Assembly (NCBI GenBank): GCA_028704435.1
Contig: JAQWFL010000016.1
Span: 1 to 64,000, forward strand
Direction: 5' to 3'
Length of the DNA: 64,000 bases
Origin: Anaerostipes sp.
GTDB taxonomy: Bacteria > Bacillota > Clostridia > Lachnospirales > Lachnospiraceae
Within the stretch, counting starts at the first letter, position 1, and each line of letters starts with the position of its first letter. Shown here in pieces: positions 1 to 8,353 of the stretch. The notes under the pieces were generated by a model, which did no database searches, had not been told where the DNA came from, and worked only from the letters and a program-made list of their open reading frames with translations. Made by a program: the position numbers and the translations under genes.

Positions 1-51
1 ACCTACGAGGAGGTTATGAGTTACCTATCGTCAAAAGTAAAGAAAGAATAG
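1..51 (+). CDS. C-terminal tail of a CDS truncated by window start (..TYEEVMSYLSSKVKKE*)
   Basis: Open frame 1 from base 1 to TAG at 49-51, followed by a hairpin. Confidence 0.5.
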   Translation, partial: TYEEVMSYLSSKVKKE

Positions 52-55
52 TAAA

Positions 56-92
56 AGCGGGTTTGAGTCTCATAAGGAGATTCGAACCCGCT
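56..92 (+). terminator. Terminator-like hairpin
   Basis: agcgggtttgagtctc / gagattcgaacccgct inverted repeat with wobbles immediately after the stop at 51. Confidence 0.55.
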
Positions 93-322
93 AAAGTTTT
101 GAGTGCGTAAATTTCAGGAAGTTAAGACTAAAATAGAGGATGCTTCTTTTTTCGCTTTTACGTCCAATCTGATTGTATTTTAAGGCTATTATGCCTATAA
201 AAGTAAATTTATTTGTTGGAAATTATACTGTAAGGGCATAGTGACCTTATACAAAATCGACAATAAAGCAATTTGACCGTACAATACAATTTACAGATTC
301 AGAACAGGAGGTGATCAAAGCG

Positions 323-682
323 ATGGGAGCTAATGAAGTAGATTATAAGAAAATCGGTCAAAGAATAAGAGAAAGTCGAAATAAGTATGGCTGGGCACAA
401 TCAGAGCTTGCTTATCGAACGAAGCTTACTCCTTCTCATATGAGCCACATTGAAACAGGACAGACAAAGTTGGCTTTGCCGACTATCGTTAAGATTGCCA
501 ATGCACTATCGGTTTCTGTGGATGAGTTGCTTTATGACAATTTGGAAGAGGTCAAACCAGTATATGATAAGAAAATAGCAGAGGAACTTTCAGATTGCAA
601 TGCTGCAGAGTTAGAGGCATTTTTTGAAATCATTCAGGCAACGAAGAAAGTGATTCGAAAAAACAATGTGAAGACTACTTAA
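323..682 (+). CDS. XRE-family HTH transcriptional regulator
   Basis: IGQRIRESRNKYGWAQSELAYRTKLTPSHMSHIETGQTKLALPTIVKIANALSVSVDELL is a Cro/CI HTH; RBS aggaggtgat upstream of ATG 323 (ORF track starts at GTG 311). Confidence 0.9.
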   Translation: MGANEVDYKKIGQRIRESRNKYGWAQSELAYRTKLTPSHMSHIETGQTKLALPTIVKIANALSVSVDELLYDNLEEVKPVYDKKIAEELSDCNAAELEAFFEIIQATKKVIRKNNVKTT

Positions 683-738
683 TGGAGTGGTTGCATCTGA
701 TATGATGGGAATTTAAATAAAACTTTAATAATGACATT

Positions 739-785
739 AGTCGCAATTCTGTTGGAGCCAGAGTGGGTTTCAACGTGTTGCGGCT
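739..785 (+). terminator. Hairpin followed by T-rich stretch
   Basis: agtcgcaa ... ttgcggct then attttta. Confidence 0.4.
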
Positions 786-826
786 ATTTTTATGTATAAA
801 TGAATTGATAGGAGTGAATACAACAT

Positions 827-2167
827 ATGAAGCAGATAGGTAAGAATAAAGTAACAGATTTTAATGAAATGGAAATACAGAATACAAAAGAACATGTGCA
901 GTACGCAGTTGACACAGAGCGAGCACTACATGAGTTGCAGAAGCATTTGGCATTATGCAAGACGCCAATGGAAGTTGCATTGAGTGTTATGGAGGCATTA
1001 ATTATTTTTTATGATGCAGAATGGTGTGGTATCTTGGATGCAGATGCTGATCTGGAGGTATGGACTTCTTACTGGTGGTATACAAAGGACGAAGGTGCTA
1101 TGGGAACTGCCCAGTATAATGAACTGGAAGTGATGGACTATTATGAAAGATGGATTAAACGATTCAAAGCTCATCAGCCAATGGTTGTAACAGATATTGA
1201 AGATATAAAAGAGGCTTATCCTCAAGAATATGAACAATATCAACAGCGAAATGTAAAAGCAATCATTGCCGTTCCCTTTTGGATGCGATCTACAGGATTT
1301 GTGTCTGTGAAGAATCCAAAGCGATATAAAACCCAGACTGGATTTATCCGCTTATTGACCTATGCGATAGTGAGTTCACTAAACGAACATCGCATGACAG
1401 AGACATCGAAACATTCACTCGTATCTCCAAGGATTGCAAGTGAGAAAGATGTGTACATCAGTCTGTTCGGAGAACTTAAAATTACAACAGCAAATGGAAT
1501 TTTAACAGAGAAAGAATTAAAATCTCCAAAGATTTGTCGATTACTTGTTTATTTGCTAATCACAAAGAAGGCAGCAACTTCCCCAAGAGAGATTGCTGAT
1601 GCAATCTGGCCAGAAGAAGAGAGTGATACACCGGGAAAGAATTTGAAAAGTTTAGTCTATCGCTTTCAGCAGGCGTTTTCTCTTATATCGGAGTATAGAC
1701 TGATAGAATCAACGGTTAATGGCTATCAGATTAATCCTAAATTAAACATTATGACAGATATACAGTTATTCGATTCAAAATGGGATTTGGCTGTATCAAC
1801 ATCGTTAGTGGAAGATAAGGAAGAACATTTAAAGAAAATGGTGGATTTATATGAAGGAGATATTCTCCAATCGGCAAGTGGGGAACATTGGCTAATGCCA
1901 ATATTGGTAAATTATCAGTATCGTTATGTTGGTGCAGTAAATGAATTGATTAAGGCACTATATGAAAAGAAGTACTGTCATCATATCCACACGTATGCAG
2001 CAAAACTTATCAGTATCATCCCTCATAGCATTGATGGTTATTACTGGCTTATACATACAATGAATTTGCAAGGACATACAGAAATGGCACGTACAGAATT
2101 TCGAATGGCAGAAACACATTTAACAGAAGACGAATACGAAGAACTGAAGAAGAGACTTTCTGCATAA
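827..2167 (+). CDS. GAF-like N-terminus + OmpR-type winged helix + BTAD domain transcriptional activator (SARP-like architecture)
   Basis: C-terminal half: ISLFGELKITTANGILTEKELKSPKICRLLVYLLITKKAATSPREIADAIWPEEESDTPGKNLKSLVYRFQQAF then BTAD-like TPR region. Confidence 0.75.
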   Translation: MKQIGKNKVTDFNEMEIQNTKEHVQYAVDTERALHELQKHLALCKTPMEVALSVMEALIIFYDAEWCGILDADADLEVWTSYWWYTKDEGAMGTAQYNELEVMDYYERWIKRFKAHQPMVVTDIEDIKEAYPQEYEQYQQRNVKAIIAVPFWMRSTGFVSVKNPKRYKTQTGFIRLLTYAIVSSLNEHRMTETSKHSLVSPRIASEKDVYISLFGELKITTANGILTEKELKSPKICRLLVYLLITKKAATSPREIADAIWPEEESDTPGKNLKSLVYRFQQAFSLISEYRLIESTVNGYQINPKLNIMTDIQLFDSKWDLAVSTSLVEDKEEHLKKMVDLYEGDILQSASGEHWLMPILVNYQYRYVGAVNELIKALYEKKYCHHIHTYAAKLISIIPHSIDGYYWLIHTMNLQGHTEMARTEFRMAETHLTEDEYEELKKRLSA

Positions 2168-2188
2168 TAATTGGGTGAAAGTGTATTA

Positions 2189-2296
2189 TAACACCAAGAA
2201 ATTACATTTATAACACTTCCGAAACACCTGAATTTGCTTATATCACTTTCATAACACCGGCATAACACCATCTGTAACACCGTCATAGTATATATT
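2189..2296 (+). promoter_or_regulatory. Phased direct heptamer repeats (taacacc) ending 9 bp before TATATT (-10-like)
   Basis: taacacc/taacact/aaacacc/tatcact at 2189, 2211, 2222, 2241, 2252, 2263, 2275; TATATT 2291-2296. Confidence 0.6.
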
Positions 2297-2383
2297 TTCT
2301 CAAGTAGAATTTTAATCTTTCATTTTTAGAGGCTATGAAACGATTGGTTCTGCAAAAAATAAGTGAACTAAACGGAGGGAATT

Positions 2384-2935
2384 ATGACAGAGAAAGCGTA
2401 TGCTATCAAATCATTTCAGGAAGTGGATGCACGGATGGTGTTGCAAACAGAGGAAGAACTGGATCGACACTTTAAGGATATGAAGCAATTATTAAAGCAT
2501 TATAGTAAGCTTCTTGATGTGAATAAAGCAACGATGCAAGAGTTAGAAGAAGAATGTATGGAGAGTATTAGGGAAGATATGAATTATGCTCTACAATATT
2601 TGAATCAGTATGATTATAGAGTTAATGTTGGATACCTTAAGGGAGAAATACATACGTTTATGGCAATCCACGGTTTGGCGGAGATGATTCATAGGGCATT
2701 GATTTTGATGAGGTATTTTACACCGAAAGGAACATTACATAGTGATATTCTAAAGAGCTGTTATTGCGGTTCTGAGAAGAAAGAACATTTTGATGTACTG
2801 GCAGAACTGGGAATCAGCAGAAGTCTGTTTTATAAAGAGAAGAAGCAGGCACTTAGATTGTTGGGATATTTCTTTTATGAGATTGTTGTTCCACAAGCGA
2901 GAAATAAGAGATTTGCCTGTGCTTTTAAACGATAA
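2384..2935 (+). CDS. Uncharacterized accessory protein; paralogue of 7453..8013
   Basis: Shares TEKAYAIKSFQEV..LQYLNQYDYRxNVG..LGISRSLFYKEKKQALR with ORF 7453; RBS ggaggg. Confidence 0.8.
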   Translation: MTEKAYAIKSFQEVDARMVLQTEEELDRHFKDMKQLLKHYSKLLDVNKATMQELEEECMESIREDMNYALQYLNQYDYRVNVGYLKGEIHTFMAIHGLAEMIHRALILMRYFTPKGTLHSDILKSCYCGSEKKEHFDVLAELGISRSLFYKEKKQALRLLGYFFYEIVVPQARNKRFACAFKR

Positions 2936-3009
2936 AAATGAAATGAAAAAATGAGACATCATCCATAATCAAAATCAGGGATGATTGTCTCGTTTTTTTA
3001 TTCCATATG

Positions 3010-3708
3010 TTATCCGACCACTTTTCCAAAGATTTTGAAATCTGATTCTTCAGGAATTGCAATAGGGGCATAGTTGGTGTTCAATGAGATCAGGAAGATA
3101 CCTTCGGCGCTCTGTTCAAATTTTTTACAGTATGCCTGCCCATCATAATAGAAGATACCAATCTCACCATTTTCTAAGGTATTCTGTTGATGAATCCAGA
3201 TAGTCTGACCATTCACAAATTGAGGTTCCATACTATCTCCACTGATTCTTACTCCGAAATCTGCATACCTAGATACTTCATGTCCGACTTCAATCTCACG
3301 GAAGTAATCAGAATCCAAAAACTGACCAGTACCAGCAGATACCGGTAAATCATATAATTTAATCGTCCTGTGAAATGGAATGATTTCTGCGGTTTCACGC
3401 ACATATAATCCACTTCGTACTAATAAATCCATATATTCATCAGCTTTGTTCTGTCCATCGTCATTTAGTTTTGAATATAGAGTGTTATCACCGGATATAT
3501 GGAAAGTAGAATTAATATTATTGATGTCTAGTATTTCACAGAGAGCAAAGAACTGAAGCACGTTTGGGAGATTAACATCCTTTTCCCATTTGCTGATAAT
3601 ATATGGTTTTGCATCGTAGCCTTTTCCTGTCAACATTTCTGCAACATCGCCCTGGGATAGATGCTTTTCTTTTCTTTTCTGGGCAAGAATCGGTCCAAAT
3701 GTATTCAT
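3010..3708 (-). CDS. HTH + S24 (LexA/CI-type) autoproteolytic repressor
   Basis: N-terminal HTH (LAQKRKEKHLSQGDVAEML) and S24 motif FGVRISGDSMEPQFVNGQ ... GEIGIFYYDGQAYCKKF; RBS gggaggt before ATG at 3708. Confidence 0.88.
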   Translation of the reverse strand: MNTFGPILAQKRKEKHLSQGDVAEMLTGKGYDAKPYIISKWEKDVNLPNVLQFFALCEILDINNINSTFHISGDNTLYSKLNDDGQNKADEYMDLLVRSGLYVRETAEIIPFHRTIKLYDLPVSAGTGQFLDSDYFREIEVGHEVSRYADFGVRISGDSMEPQFVNGQTIWIHQQNTLENGEIGIFYYDGQAYCKKFEQSAEGIFLISLNTNYAPIAIPEESDFKIFGKVVG

Positions 3709-3752
3709 ACGACCTCCCACAATGATTATTTCTATAAGATATGTCTTTATTC

Positions 3753-5549
3753 GTAACTGTTCAGTACCCCATTAGTCAAAAGTGATTTCTGGGGTACCTG
3801 CTATTGCATTTTGAATTGCTTTGTAAGCATTAATTCCATGCTTTTTTGCAGTTCCTACGTAGGACATAATTGTTAAGTATTCCTGTGCTCCCTCCATACT
3901 ACGGAAGCAACCAGATACCTTGTTTTTCACCTTTATCATTCTGATATCTCGTTCTGCCTGGTTATTATCAAATGGTACACAGAGATTTTTTATAAATAGA
4001 CAGACTGATTCCTTGTAATTATCCAGCCTGTTGATTAAGCATAATACTTTTCCTTTTTTCTTTTTGCCACGTTTTTTTGGGGTGGCTACAGGAAGAGGAT
4101 TTTCTTCATAAGCTTTAAGTATGATTTCATCATACTGTTTATCAAATTTATGAAGATGATAGTAGCTGAGTCCCGTTTTCTCCTCTTCGAAAGCCTTATC
4201 ACGAACTTTTTTCATTGATAAGAGGAGTTTTTTGAACTCTGTCGCCCAGGTCTGCTCTGGATGATTCTGCTCTACTCCATTCAGTTCACGTAGAAGGTGT
4301 GCGCTACAGACTGCATGTGCAAGATTTTCATACTTCCAGTAAGAACTCCAGCAATCATGTACAGTAATTCCATGGTAAAAGGGAAGTATCTTTGCTTCAT
4401 CCATACCTTCCTTGCCACGTTTTTTACTTATGGACAGATGGGTGAAATCAGTATTAGAAGCATTATGGACCCAGATGGTTTTCCCATCTACACGAGTACC
4501 TGTTTCATCACAATGGATTAGCTCAAGGTTAAGCATCTGCTGGCGAATCCATTCCATTGTTCCAGTCAGGGAACTTGCGCAGCGTGATACCATGTTGCTA
4601 ATGGTTCCGGTTGCAAGCGGGATGTTGAATACACTGCCTAGTATCTCATGTGTACGATTGACACTGACAGCACCAACAGTAGTAAATGCAACAACAAGAG
4701 CATTCAGATTAGGACCATACTGGACTGTAGCCTTCACATGTTTTGGAAAACTGCCTTGCTTTTTTCCACCATGGAGAGGGCAATCGACTACAACAACCTG
4801 TTCATGTGCTACTACGTTAACATCAACAACAGCATCTATTACATGACGCGTCTCTTTAATACAAGCATGTTCAAGGCATGTATCGTGATAAGGGCAAGAT
4901 TCACATTCCAGAGCCATATGTTTCTCGACCTGATTTGGATTAGCAATAACTGATAGATTGGTTCCCTTATGTCCAGCTTGACCGCCCTGCTTTTTACCAG
5001 TAGTCTGGCGTAGACTTTGATTCTTGTTAACTGGTGGTTTTTTAAGACCGTCACTTGAAGGCGGTTTGGAACTGTTCTTGGAATTCATTTTGAGCTGCTC
5101 TTGCAGTTTTTTGATGGTCTGATTTAGTTCCTTCACAGTGGAAGTCAACTGCGAAATTTGTTCGGTCATAGAAGCGTTTTGCTCCATAAGATATTTGACA
5201 TAATCCTCTGTGATTGGCATTCAAACCACCTTCTTTCCTTGATTTCTATAGTTATATTTTACCGGAAATCCAAGAAAAAAGCGAATCATTCAAAAGGAGC
5301 ATATAGTGAAAATGACGGTGGGTAACAGTATTCAAGTAATGATTAATGAGACTAAAAACATCCTGTTTTATGGAAGTAATCCACAATCGAAAGTTAAAAG
5401 GTGGAACTATACACCTTTGATTTTTCAATCAGATGGAAGTGGTGGATAACCTTTCTAAAAACCTAAAACTGGTGCTAAAACAGAAAAATTATTTTCTCTG
5501 TTTTGCACAAATATAGTACTTGTTAGATATTAGGGTACTGAACAGTTAC
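3753..5549 (-). mobile_element. Complete IS66-family element (single transposase, no tnpA/tnpB seen)
   Basis: Perfect 17-bp terminal IR gtaactgttcagtaccc (3753-3769) / gggtactgaacagttac (5533-5549); 8-bp TSD ctttattc at 3745-3752 and 5550-5557. Confidence 0.95.
3772..5220 (-). CDS. IS66-family transposase (TnpC-type)
   Basis: Leu-zipper N-terminus, NSKNSSKPPSSDG, GHKGTNL, HCDETGTRVDGKTIWVHNAS, NNQAERDIRMIKVKNKVSGCFRSMEGAQ: hallmark IS66 motifs. Confidence 0.97.
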   Translation of the reverse strand: MPITEDYVKYLMEQNASMTEQISQLTSTVKELNQTIKKLQEQLKMNSKNSSKPPSSDGLKKPPVNKNQSLRQTTGKKQGGQAGHKGTNLSVIANPNQVEKHMALECESCPYHDTCLEHACIKETRHVIDAVVDVNVVAHEQVVVVDCPLHGGKKQGSFPKHVKATVQYGPNLNALVVAFTTVGAVSVNRTHEILGSVFNIPLATGTISNMVSRCASSLTGTMEWIRQQMLNLELIHCDETGTRVDGKTIWVHNASNTDFTHLSISKKRGKEGMDEAKILPFYHGITVHDCWSSYWKYENLAHAVCSAHLLRELNGVEQNHPEQTWATEFKKLLLSMKKVRDKAFEEEKTGLSYYHLHKFDKQYDEIILKAYEENPLPVATPKKRGKKKKGKVLCLINRLDNYKESVCLFIKNLCVPFDNNQAERDIRMIKVKNKVSGCFRSMEGAQEYLTIMSYVGTAKKHGINAYKAIQNAIAGTPEITFD

Positions 5550-5582
5550 CTTTATTCTATATGCAGTGGATAAAAAAGTCAA

Positions 5583-5660
5583 GTGTTTAAAAACAATAAA
5601 ATAGTGTTAAAAACGAAAATATAAATAGAAACACCTTGAAAAAGTGTTAAAGACGATATA
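5583..5660 (+). promoter_or_regulatory. Putative repressor operator cluster upstream of Y-family polymerase
   Basis: gtgtttaaaaac (5583), gtgttaaaaac (5604), gtgttaaagac (5644) plus inverse aacacc (~5630). Confidence 0.5.
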
Positions 5661-5709
5661 TAATAACCGTACACACGATAAGAACAAATGTTTGGAAAGG
5701 GGGAGAAAG

Positions 5710-6957
5710 ATGGATAGAGTGATTTTACATTCAGACTGTAATTGTTTCTATGCAAGTGTTGAAATGCTGCATCATCCAGAACTTGTAGGAAAGCCTGTTG
5801 CTGTAGGTGGTGACCCAGAAGCACGGCATGGAATCGTCCTGACTGCAAATTATATAGCAAAACGACAAGGTGTAAAAACTGGGATGGCATTATGGCAGGC
5901 GAAGCAACAATGTCCGGAGATTGTCTTTCTTCCTCCGAGGATGGATTTATATATCCGATTTTCCAACATGGCTCATGAAATCTATGCAGATTATACGGAC
6001 AAGCAGGAACCATTTGGCATTGATGAGTGCTGGCTGGATTGTACAGAGAGTGCATCATTAAAAGGCGATGGTATGAAGATTGCCCGTGAGATTAGCGATA
6101 GGATAAAATATGAGCTTGGCATTACGGTAAGTATAGGCGTGTCATGGAATAAGATTTTTGCAAAACTAGGTTCTGATTATAAGAAACCAGATGCCATTAC
6201 TTTATTGGACCGTAAGAATTATAAAGAGATTGTGTGGGCACTTCCAGTATCAGATTTGCTGTATGTGGGGCGAAAAACAAAACCGAAATTGCAGAAGATG
6301 GGAATTCATACAATAGGAGATCTGGCTACTTTCCCTTCCAGTATCCTACAGAGTCACCTTGGCAAAATGGGGCTTATCCTCCACGATTTTGCTAATGGGT
6401 ATGATAGCGCTCCTGTAAATAAGGAAGATTATGCAGCTCCTGTTAAATCTATAGGAAACAGCACAACAACATACAGAGATTTAGTGAACGATCAGGATGT
6501 GAAGATTATATTTATGGCACTGGCAGAAAGCGTTTCAGCAAGACTCCGTGACAATGGATTTCTTTGCAATGTAGTAGAGATAACGGTTCGTGACAATGAA
6601 CTGTATCATTTCTCAAAACAGCAAAAACTTTCTCAGGCAACTAATATTACAAGTGAAATTGTAGAAGCTGCATGGAGTCTTTTCAAGGAATCCTACCGAT
6701 GGCAAAAGCCGATTAGGAGTCTTGGCATTCGAGGTGCTGACTTGGTATTGGATGATATTCCAGTACAGCTTGATTTATTCATGAATCAGGAACGCCGTGA
6801 GAAGCAGGAAAAAATTGATAAGGCAGTTGATGAGATACGGAGAAGATTTGGTTATTACAGCATTCAAAGGGCATTTGTATATCAGGACAAAATACTTGCA
6901 AAACTGGATGCAAAGAAGGACCATACTGTGCATCCGCATGGCTTCTTCCACGGATAA
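5710..6957 (+). CDS. Y-family DNA polymerase (DinB/UmuC-like)
   Basis: ILHSDCNCFYASVEMLHHPELVGKPVAVGGDPEARHGIVLTANYIAKRQGVKTGM, FGIDECWLD, TVSIGVSWNKIFAKLGSDYKKPD; RBS ggaaaggggg before ATG 5710. Confidence 0.95.
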   Translation: MDRVILHSDCNCFYASVEMLHHPELVGKPVAVGGDPEARHGIVLTANYIAKRQGVKTGMALWQAKQQCPEIVFLPPRMDLYIRFSNMAHEIYADYTDKQEPFGIDECWLDCTESASLKGDGMKIAREISDRIKYELGITVSIGVSWNKIFAKLGSDYKKPDAITLLDRKNYKEIVWALPVSDLLYVGRKTKPKLQKMGIHTIGDLATFPSSILQSHLGKMGLILHDFANGYDSAPVNKEDYAAPVKSIGNSTTTYRDLVNDQDVKIIFMALAESVSARLRDNGFLCNVVEITVRDNELYHFSKQQKLSQATNITSEIVEAAWSLFKESYRWQKPIRSLGIRGADLVLDDIPVQLDLFMNQERREKQEKIDKAVDEIRRRFGYYSIQRAFVYQDKILAKLDAKKDHTVHPHGFFHG

Positions 6958-6973
6958 GAAGGGAATGAATATA

Positions 6974-7204
6974 ATGAAAATGAAATTAACTAGAAAACAA
7001 CAGGAAGGTCTGATGTTTATCAGTGAGTTTACGCAGAGTCATGGTTATCCCCCGACAGTACGAGAATTACAAAAAGCGATGGGGTATCATTCAACTTCCT
7101 CTGCGTTTGAGATATTTAGAAATTTGGAGAAAAAAGGTGTGATACATCGTACACCAGGTTCTCCTAGAGCAATAGAGATTATTACAGAGGTGATGGTATC
7201 GTGA
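6974..7204 (+). CDS. LexA-type N-terminal DNA-binding domain protein lacking the S24 protease domain
   Basis: MKMKLTRKQQEGLMFISEFTQSHGYPPTVRELQKAMGYHSTSSAFEIFRNLEKKGVIHRTPGSPRAIEI then stop; ORF track version starts out at 6797. Confidence 0.8.
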   Translation: MKMKLTRKQQEGLMFISEFTQSHGYPPTVRELQKAMGYHSTSSAFEIFRNLEKKGVIHRTPGSPRAIEIITEVMVS

Positions 7205-7452
7205 CAAAGGTATATGTAGATGTAACGGTAAAAATGACAAAAGATGGGTTGATGCGTCCAGTGGAATTACTCTGGGAGGACGGTCAGAAATATACCATAG
7301 ATCAAGTGAAGAAAGTTGAGCGGTGCGCCAGTCGTAAAGCAGGTGGGGTAGGTATTCGATATACTTGTATTGTTGAGGGGCAGGAGAGCCATCTTTTTTT
7401 TGAAGTTGATAAATGGTTTGTAGAACGAAAAAGTGAGGTAGCGAATATATAG
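7201..7452 (+). CDS. Small conserved-looking protein, stop/start-overlapping with LexA-DBD gene
   Basis: GTG at 7201 overlaps TGA 7202-7204; operon context. Confidence 0.6.
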   Translation: MTKVYVDVTVKMTKDGLMRPVELLWEDGQKYTIDQVKKVERCASRKAGGVGIRYTCIVEGQESHLFFEVDKWFVERKSEVANI

Positions 7453-8013
7453 ATGACAAATAGAGAATATGCGATTAAATCTTTTAAAGAAGTAACGATT
7501 CAAATGATGTCGCAAACAGAAGCGAAGCTGGATTGCCATACAGAGGACATGAAAAGACTTCTGACTTATTACAGTAAATTGGTAATTGAGAACAAACTTG
7601 TTTTGGAAGAACTGGAGCAGGAATGCCAGGAGAAGATAAATGCAGATATGGCATATGCCCTGCAATACTTAAATCAATATGATTATCGGCTGAATGTGGG
7701 GAAGCTGAAAGCGGAAATCAACAATATCATGATGATATATGGATTATCGGATATGATATATCGTGCATTGATTCTCTTGCAGTATTATACACCCAAAGGA
7801 CCGATGCATAGTGAAATTATCAGAGCCTGTTATTGTAGTCAGGTAAAGAAAGACAATATTGAATTGCAAATGGAACTGGGAATTAGCAGGAGCCTGTTCT
7901 ATAAGGAAAAGAAACAAGCATTAAGATGGATGGGATATTTCTTCTATGAGGTTGTGGTAGCACAGGCAAGCAGTGGGAGGTATAAACCATCGTTTGATAT
8001 GAGTGAGGAATAG
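7453..8013 (+). CDS. Uncharacterized accessory protein; paralogue of 2384..2935
   Basis: Strong similarity along full length to ORF 2384. Confidence 0.8.
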   Translation: MTNREYAIKSFKEVTIQMMSQTEAKLDCHTEDMKRLLTYYSKLVIENKLVLEELEQECQEKINADMAYALQYLNQYDYRLNVGKLKAEINNIMMIYGLSDMIYRALILLQYYTPKGPMHSEIIRACYCSQVKKDNIELQMELGISRSLFYKEKKQALRWMGYFFYEVVVAQASSGRYKPSFDMSEE

Positions 8014-8020
8014 AACCTGT

Positions 8021-8115
8021 GGACTTTTGCAATAAAAATGTGGACTTTCTATTATAAATTAAAGACTTTTCACCCTGTATTGTGGACACATTATAGACTT
8101 TTATCTGATAGACTT
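8021..8115 (+). promoter_or_regulatory. Helically phased gact(t) repeats
   Basis: gact(t) cores at 8022, 8043, 8064, 8085, 8096 (21/21/21/11 bp) plus one at 8111. Confidence 0.55.
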
Positions 8116-8165
8116 ATTATGCTGGGATGAAAAGGCAAAGGGACAATTTAATAAAGAAAACTTAC

Positions 8166-8206
8166 ATAAGCTTCGGCGGGTAAAACCGCTGGGGCTTATT
8201 TTTTTG
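8166..8206 (+). terminator. Intrinsic terminator-like stem in 5' leader region of sigma-like gene
   Basis: ataagcttcggcgg / ccgctggggcttat (wobble pairs) + attttttt. Confidence 0.65.
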
Positions 8207-8353
8207 CCCTTTTTTAGCTGATTTCGTCCAGCCAATACCCACGAAGCAGTGGCTTGGGTGGAAATAAGGAAGTCAGAAGATGAGGAAAGGCAGACCGCCA
8301 CCACTTCCGAATTTGGAACTTGTTAGTTGGTTTTGAATTCGGAGGTAAAGAAA

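Noticed and set aside
72-92. tRNA-like T-loop sequence (minus strand GGTTCGAATC) near window start
   Set aside because: No acceptor stem/anticodon structure; better explained as a terminator hairpin after the CDS ending at 51.
2189-2281. CRISPR array from taacacc repeats
   Set aside because: Repeats are 7 bp at ~11-bp phasing with no spacers of typical size; better as operator array.
4297-4953. Plus-strand ORFs 4297-4521, 4412-4846, 4648-4953
   Set aside because: Entirely antisense to the well-supported IS66 transposase; no RBS or family resemblance.
8021-8115. CRISPR-like periodic repeats
   Set aside because: Core is only 5-7 bp with 21-bp period; consistent with helically phased protein sites.
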